In this document: piece after piece, positions 58,626 through 64,000 of the stretch | How the letters are laid out: every line of letters begins with the position of its first letter | Position numbering within the stretch: the first letter of the stretch is position 1 | DNA from: Ampelomyces quisqualis | Taxonomy: Eukaryota; Ascomycota; Dothideomycetes; Pleosporales; Phaeosphaeriaceae | DNA length: 64,000 nucleotides | NCBI GenBank assembly: GCA_018398575.1 | Contig: JAGTXZ010000021.1 | Location: forward strand, 2,936,110-3,000,109 | Direction of reading: 5' to 3' | Position numbers and translations under genes: made by a program | The notes under the pieces: generated by a model | Told to the model about the DNA's origin: nothing | The model's database searches: none | Seen by the model: only the letters and a program-made list of their open reading frames with translations

Positions 58626-61600
58626 ATGTTTTTTTTTTAGACGTGCCTAGGTAAGTTCTATTAGAAAACTGTTTTGTTAGTAGAGCTAAAAGTTAGGCTA
58701 TCTCTTTTACCTAGGGCTATATAGCGTTCCTATAATAGACGTTAATACAAAAGTTGCGCTAGACTCTTAACAACGTAGCTTACCTTATCTTAGCGCGTTT
58801 GTAAAGTATATAAGTCTATATATTATTAAAACACTATAAGTCTCTTATTACCTGTTATTTATGTATGTACAACTACTAATAAGGCTTTGTTTTACAAGCT
58901 CTACGCTCGCATTGTAAACTGTATAAGTTTAGCAGTACTAGACTATTACTTAGCTAGCGTTTAGGCGCTAGCTAGTCTAGGTAGTCTTTTCTAAACTATT
59001 TGTTATAGTTGTGTTACCTTTACTTTGCGTATTTGCTGCCCTACTAGTAAACAGGCGCTAGACTTTTTCTCCTATATAAAGCTGCACGCCTTTACAGCTA
59101 CTTTAGACCTACCTACTCTTTTACCTGCAACTTTAGCCTACCTTAACCTACGCTATCTGTTCTGCTTACGCACTTCTAGCTTACCTGCTAAGTACTCTCT
59201 TTACATACGTTTGTCTTATATTAGCACTACCTTAGTACTAACTATTGTAGAATATAACTCTACTACACTATTTCTATAGACTACTTCTATAGACATAGCA
59301 GAAAGGCACTTGTACTACTTGGCGCGCTGCGTAGAGGTTAATAATAAGTTCCTTAAAGGCCTAGTTATTCTACAGCCTAAGCCTTTGTGTTCTTCTAATA
59401 AGAGCAAGAGTAAGGCTTGTAACCCTAGCCCTGCTCTATCTGCTACCTACTAAGCTAGCTACCTTATTATCTACACTAAGGCTGCCTAGCTATACTACGC
59501 GTGCAATTAACTAGGCTATAAGAAAGCTAAGTATCTAACACCTAATATAAAGGTACTATACTGCAACTACGCTTAGCTTAGCTACTACGTAGTTAGTTAT
59601 CTCTAGCTCTGCTCTACTATTAAGTGTTACAAGTGTAGCAGCAAGAGTTATATTACTAAAGGCTGCCTAAAAAGCTATTAGCGCAAGGCCTAGCTTAAGT
59701 GTGTTAACTGTAGCTCTTGCGCATATTCTACGTCTACGTACACTGCAGTATATAAGAACTATAGCTCTAACCCTAACGCTATTAGTAGTTATATCTTTAC
59801 TAAGTGTACTGCGCTTATCTAGGCTGCTAATATATTATTAAGCAACTCTCTTTAGCCTCTTACTATACTAGCTTCTTCCTCTAGTAAACCTTCTTCTAAG
59901 CCTATTTCTCCTTTCTATATAACTTCTAATAAATTAGAAGAGAATAATAGTGTACCTGTAGTAAGTATATATGCTGTGTTAGATAAGCTCTTGCTTAAGG
60001 CAAAATACAAGTTACTTATCTCTCTATTTAGCAGTTATATCGCAATTAAGTTTAGCGTAACGTACTAGGTTGCTACTTATCCTAAGAATATATGCAAGCA
60101 GGCTATTATACTTTTTAATAGTAACAATCTCTCCTATGCGCCTAAAGTAGAGATTCTTAATGTAAACTGCCTAGAGATTACACTGTTACTCTTTGTAAAC
60201 AAGTTGGCTAGCTTCTAATAACATAGGTTGTTCTACCTCTAGACAGTTATTACTTATCTTACTCTTATATTCTTACTCTTAGACAACTTAAAGTGTCTAA
60301 GGTGTGCGCTCTTTAGCAACGCTACGTATAGCGCTTACTAAGAGATTATAAACTAGGTCTGTAACTATCTTTAGTAGAGTAACTCTATTAATATCTATTT
60401 CTTCTTAGTTACTAATAATAGTAGTCTTGTTAATACTCTTGCAGCACGTATAGAAGAGATGTAGAATAGTATGCATAGCTAGGCATTACTAAACCTACTA
60501 TCTAATTAGTAGTATAACAATAGCTAAAGGTATATAGTGTAGCTTAGAATACAGTTGCTGCAAAACTAGCGCCTAACCTATAAGGCACCTACTATAGTTG
60601 TCTATTCTACTATAATGCACTATAAGACAGCTAACTTATACAGCACTATAGGCAAACTTAAGGCTGTTACTTCTAGTAGCTTTATTCCTATAATTGCCTA
60701 GCTTATAAGCTTCTAGAGCACTAAGACTAATTAGTTCTACTGCACTATTAAGATGCAGCCAAATCTTAAAATTTCTGTTAGCTTAACATTTGCTATTTGC
60801 TTTAGAGGTGCTAATGCAAGCAGCTAAAGTAACTAGACTAGTACTGTAATTTTTAGCTAGCTGTTTGGCACTTAGCTAGATATCTACGCCTTTGCCTAGC
60901 GCCTAAGTAATAATAGTAAACTTAACTAATCTGTCTAGTTCCTAGCAGATACGTATATTAACTCTTAAAGCTTTAAGCTAGAGCGCAATAATAGTGCTAA
61001 TCTAACACGTAAATTATAGCAGGCTATGCTTAAACATCTTGGTGTTAGAGTACTAGTTACTATTAATAAGCTAAAGAGCAATATTAAGCGCGAGGCAAAC
61101 ACTATCTGTATAGAATCTAGCTACTCTAACGTCTATTCTAAGGTGTATAAGGTGCTTTGAAACACTAGCTAGCTAGACTTTTCTATTAACAACATATTTG
61201 CTAAAGACGCTAAGAAGTATAGTATAGACTAGGCTAAGTAGGCTTTAGCAGAGGCTTACGCAGTGTACCTGCTAAGTACAAACTAGATACAGCTGTTAAG
61301 ACTTCTAATACACCTGCGCGCTAGTATTAGACTTGTTTACAGTATAGGCAGCTTAAGTAAGTTCTACTGCTTAGTGTAGGTTGCGTGCTACTACTACTTT
61401 CTTACCTGCTAATAACTAGAGGCTGTACGTAGTGCAGCTACAGTACTTCTATCTTCTATTAACTATTAGTATAACAACTTAGTTACTAAGATTAAGTAGT
61501 AGTTAGTACTATAGTAGAAGCGCTAGTTAGCTGCAGGCGTCTGCTACTACTATCTACTAGTTATTTGCTTCTAGGCAACAATAACTAATAAGGCCCTTAT

Positions 61601-63689
61601 ACTCTAGTAGGCAAAAGAGTTACAAGTAAAGAACTACAGTGTTAAACGCAATACTTATAAGCAAAAAGTAAAGAGTAAGGCAATGTTTACAAAACTTATA
61701 AATACTAAACAACTTCAGGAGTAGCGCAAGCTCTTATTCTGTAGTGTTTAAGACTTAAAGATAGTTAACCTACCTACTATTTCTAAGGGCATGCGTGTCT
61801 TGCAGTACGCTAGCATTTCTAAGGCTAACAGGTCTCTTAGCCTAATTACCTATACTAACTCTAAGCACTACGCCTTATTCTAACAATTGTACTAGGAAAT
61901 AGGTAACAGTATCTTTATAGACGCTAACACTAAAGAAAAGCTAACCTAAGAGGCTAGGTAGCTTGCTATAGAGCTTGCTAAGCTAGCAGACGTTTAGTGC
62001 ATAACGCACTACGTTTTCTCTAAGACCTAGCAGCACTAGTATAGCTGTTCTAATATTATCCTGCACAATAAGATATATTAGGCAGCTAAGCAAGCAGAGC
62101 TACACAGCCTATATCTAAGCTACAACTACCTAGTCTGTCTAGGCGTTACTACTAAGGCAGAAGTAGTTTAGGTTATCTACTACATTTTCTACGCTAACCT
62201 AAACTAACCCTTACCTCTTATAAGCGTTAGTAACTAAGAACAGTAGCAGCCCCTATTTAAGGCCTAGCGTACTATTTCTCTATTTGCCTGCCTATCTCTT
62301 AGAAGCGCTAGCGCAATTAACCTTACCTACTAGTATAGATATACGCCTAGAATTGCAGCAGCTGTAAACGCTGTTCTGCCTAGAGAGCCTATAATTACTC
62401 CTCCTAACCTCCCTAATCTTAACCTTAGCAACAAGATCCTAGGCTTTATCTGCTAGGTTACTAGTATTAATTCTTAGTTTATAGTAGTAAGTATTAAAGA
62501 GCAAGCACTACAGAACAAGAGTACTAAGTTATAGTATAATATCTAAAACACCTAGTTCTCTATCTACGCGTTTTGTGTTACTCTTAAAGTTAATAGTATT
62601 TCTAGGAAGAATATATATTTGTGTAACGCGTATTTAGCTAGTATTGCAGTAAACTAAGTTAAATTTAACTAGCTTACTAATTATTATAACAACTTACCCT
62701 AGGACAACCTATTATACTAACTTAGTAACAAAGTTTAGAATATTCTTGTTACTACTATAGACAGTGTGTAGAGTATCTTACGTAACCTTGTCCTTATAAA
62801 CAATACTATCTTAGATAACCTCTAGTTTCTATAAGACTTAGCCTGCGTTATTCTTGCTATTACTTACCTACGCATTAGGCTAATCTACACCCTTAACGTT
62901 ACTAGCCTAGATGTAGTATATTAGGTAAAGCTACATGCCTAGCATAGTAGCGCTGTCTACTACCTTGTTAAATACGCTTAGAAGAATAAGCTCTTCTATA
63001 ACTACTAGTACACTATAGAGCAGGTTGCTACCTTTACAGTTAAGTTTTAGCAAGCGTATACAGATATTAGAGTTAACGTAAATTCTTCTTACAGCACTAA
63101 GAGTTGTGTAGAAAGCACGCCTTAGGTGCTCTAAACAGACCTTAACATTAAAGAATATACTCTAGATAATCTTCCTTGCTACTTAAACAATAACGCAGGC
63201 CCTAATAGCAGCTCTAACACTCCTGGTTAGAGCTAGGATACTAGCAACGCTAATTAAGGTTAGACTTAGAATACTAGCACTTAGAACAGTAGTAATAGTA
63301 GCAATAGAAGTAATAGTGCTAGCAAAGGTAATAGTAGTAATAGATCTTAGGATAAACACTAAGATAGCAACAATAGCAACAATAGCAATAATAGTAACAA
63401 TAGTAATAATAGCAACAATAGCAACAATAGCAACAATAGTAATAATAGCAATAATAGTAGCAATAGCAACAATAGCAGCAATAGCAGTAATAGCAGTAAT
63501 AGCAGCAATAGCAACAATAGCAGCAATAGCAGTAATAGCAGTAATAGTAACAATAGTAGCAATAGCTATCCTAGCAACAATTCTTCTTCTAGCGCTTATA
63601 GTAGTACAGTTAGACTGTACTTTCTGTAGACTACTAATACGCATACGATCTGGTAGGACTGGTTATAGAAGTCTACTGTCTTTATCTAA
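58626..63689 (+). pseudogene. RIP-decayed frame D, zinc-knuckle protein with Asn/Ser-rich tail
   Basis: A single plus-strand phase can be read from ATG 58,626 to TAA 63,687-63,689, about 1,690 codons. It is interrupted by many TAA/TAG and one TGA (about 61,158), without a frameshift. At 59,625-59,666 there is CYKCSSKSYITKGC, a CX2CX4HX4C knuckle whose His is now Tyr. A second Cys motif, CVNCSSCAYSTST, starts at 59,700. The part before is Pro/Leu-rich; the middle is basic (KLKSNIKREANTICIE). The last 130 or so codons are a (Ser/Asn)n tract followed by SYPSNNSSSSAYSS. Paired knuckles recall gag or LINE ORF1 proteins, but no endonuclease or reverse transcriptase follows. The frame points at the telomere and ends about 206 bp from it. 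Function unknown. Confidence 0.55.
63290..63575. repeat. AAC/AAT/AGC trinucleotide tract
   Basis: About 280 bp of AGCAACAATAGCAATAATAG-type triplets encoding the Asn/Ser tail of frame D. Because the triplets are repeated, all six frames look open here; the poly-Leu and Ile/Ala-rich frames on the other phases and strand are artefacts. Confidence 0.85.
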
Positions 63690-63895
63690 AGAATAATAGT
63701 ACTTAGGAGGTTAGTGTTGTAGTAGATAGGTAGACAAGACTACAAGATATAAAGTGTCTGTTTCTTACTACTAGAGCACAAGCTTTAAATATATCTTATG
63801 CCTTTATTCTACCTACTTGTCTAATATCTCTTTATATTGTACCTATTCTAGAGTAGCTACTAACTTATAGTCTAGTAGAAGCGCATAGTAGAGTA
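63690..63895. other. Telomere-proximal spacer
   Basis: About 205 bp of RIP-like sequence between the end of frame D and the first telomere repeat. I see no subtelomeric satellite or degenerate TTAGGG in it. Confidence 0.6.
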
Positions 63896-64000
63896 TTAGG
63901 GTTAGGGTTAGGGTTAGGGTTAGGGTTAGGGTTAGGGTTAGGGTTAGGGTTAGGGTTAGGGTTAGGGTTAGGGTTAGGGTTAGGGTTAGGGTTAGGGTTA
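63896..64000 (+). repeat. Telomere, (TTAGGG)17.5
   Basis: 105 bp of perfect TTAGGG repeats in the G-rich-strand orientation run to the end of the window. This marks the physical right end of the chromosome or a telomere-capped contig. Confidence 0.99.

Larger units (their letters stand above)
20540..63895. other. RIP-decayed subtelomeric domain
   Basis: From here to the telomere the sequence is dominated by TA, CTA and TAG, while CA and TG are scarce; CG and GC dinucleotides survive (many GCGC/ACGC words). That is the CpA-to-TpA preference of repeat-induced point mutation acting on both strands. Decayed frames in this domain are interrupted by TAA/TAG where the parent codon was most likely CAA, CAG or TGG. 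Nested features are listed individually. Confidence 0.85.

Noticed and set aside
63359..63562. Poly-leucine open frame on the minus strand
   Set aside because: It is one reading phase of the AAC/AAT/AGC trinucleotide tract; the in-phase plus-strand reading (Asn/Ser) continues frame D, so the Leu frame is an artefact.
58626..63689. Tad1-like LINE
   Set aside because: Paired knuckles fit an ORF1, but no endonuclease or YADD/FADD reverse-transcriptase block was readable in 5 kb, so LINE identity was not claimed.

Overview
The window is the right-hand end of a chromosome from a filamentous ascomycete (Pezizomycotina; Dothideomycetes is my guess, not proven). The last 105 bases are perfect TTAGGG repeats. 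The genes on the left have short introns of about 47-70 bp with GT..AG ends and CTAAC/CTGAC-type branch sites. Most of the right three quarters is TA-rich sequence in which CA and TG have been turned into TA, the mark of repeat-induced point mutation (RIP).

Layout. Bases 1-9,710 are an ordinary gene-dense core: VPS26 (retromer, minus), a gluconokinase (plus), a SulP/SLC26 transporter with STAS and cyclic-nucleotide-binding domains (minus), and an MFS sugar transporter (plus). Bases 9,711-17,442 are a transition zone: a secreted glycine-rich protein with an acidic tail, a 2.7-kb RIP block, then an apparently intact secreted GMC oxidoreductase. Bases 17,443-20,540 are gene-poor, base-balanced DNA with two inverted-repeat structures. 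Bases 20,540-63,895 are RIP-decayed subtelomere, ending in the telomere.

Inside the decayed part I recognise a complete Ty1/copia element with matching LTRs and a 5-bp target duplication (20,848-28,395), a solo LTR of the same family, a partial Ty3/gypsy element, two tandem-repeat families that share a GCAGCG core, and a 1.3-kb segmental duplication. I also see five long host-like or selfish reading frames broken almost only by TAA/TAG stops. Two can be assigned from motifs. A RecQ-family telomere-linked helicase lies on the minus strand at 40.4-46.8 kb. An SNF2-family ATPase lies on the minus strand at 51.5-57.3 kb and carries six 73-residue tandem repeats in front of its motor. The other three are unassigned: one at about 33.9-35.7 kb (minus), one at 47.4-49.05 kb (plus, divergent from the RecQ gene), and a 5-kb frame at 58.6-63.7 kb (plus) with a zinc-knuckle pair and an Asn/Ser-rich tail that ends about 200 bp from the telomere.

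How it fits together (inference): the left genes are single-copy housekeeping or nutrient genes. The right end looks like a subtelomeric cassette of large helicase/ATPase genes that were intact until RIP silenced them by point transitions rather than by indels. All readings of decayed genes were done by eye; boundaries there are approximate.
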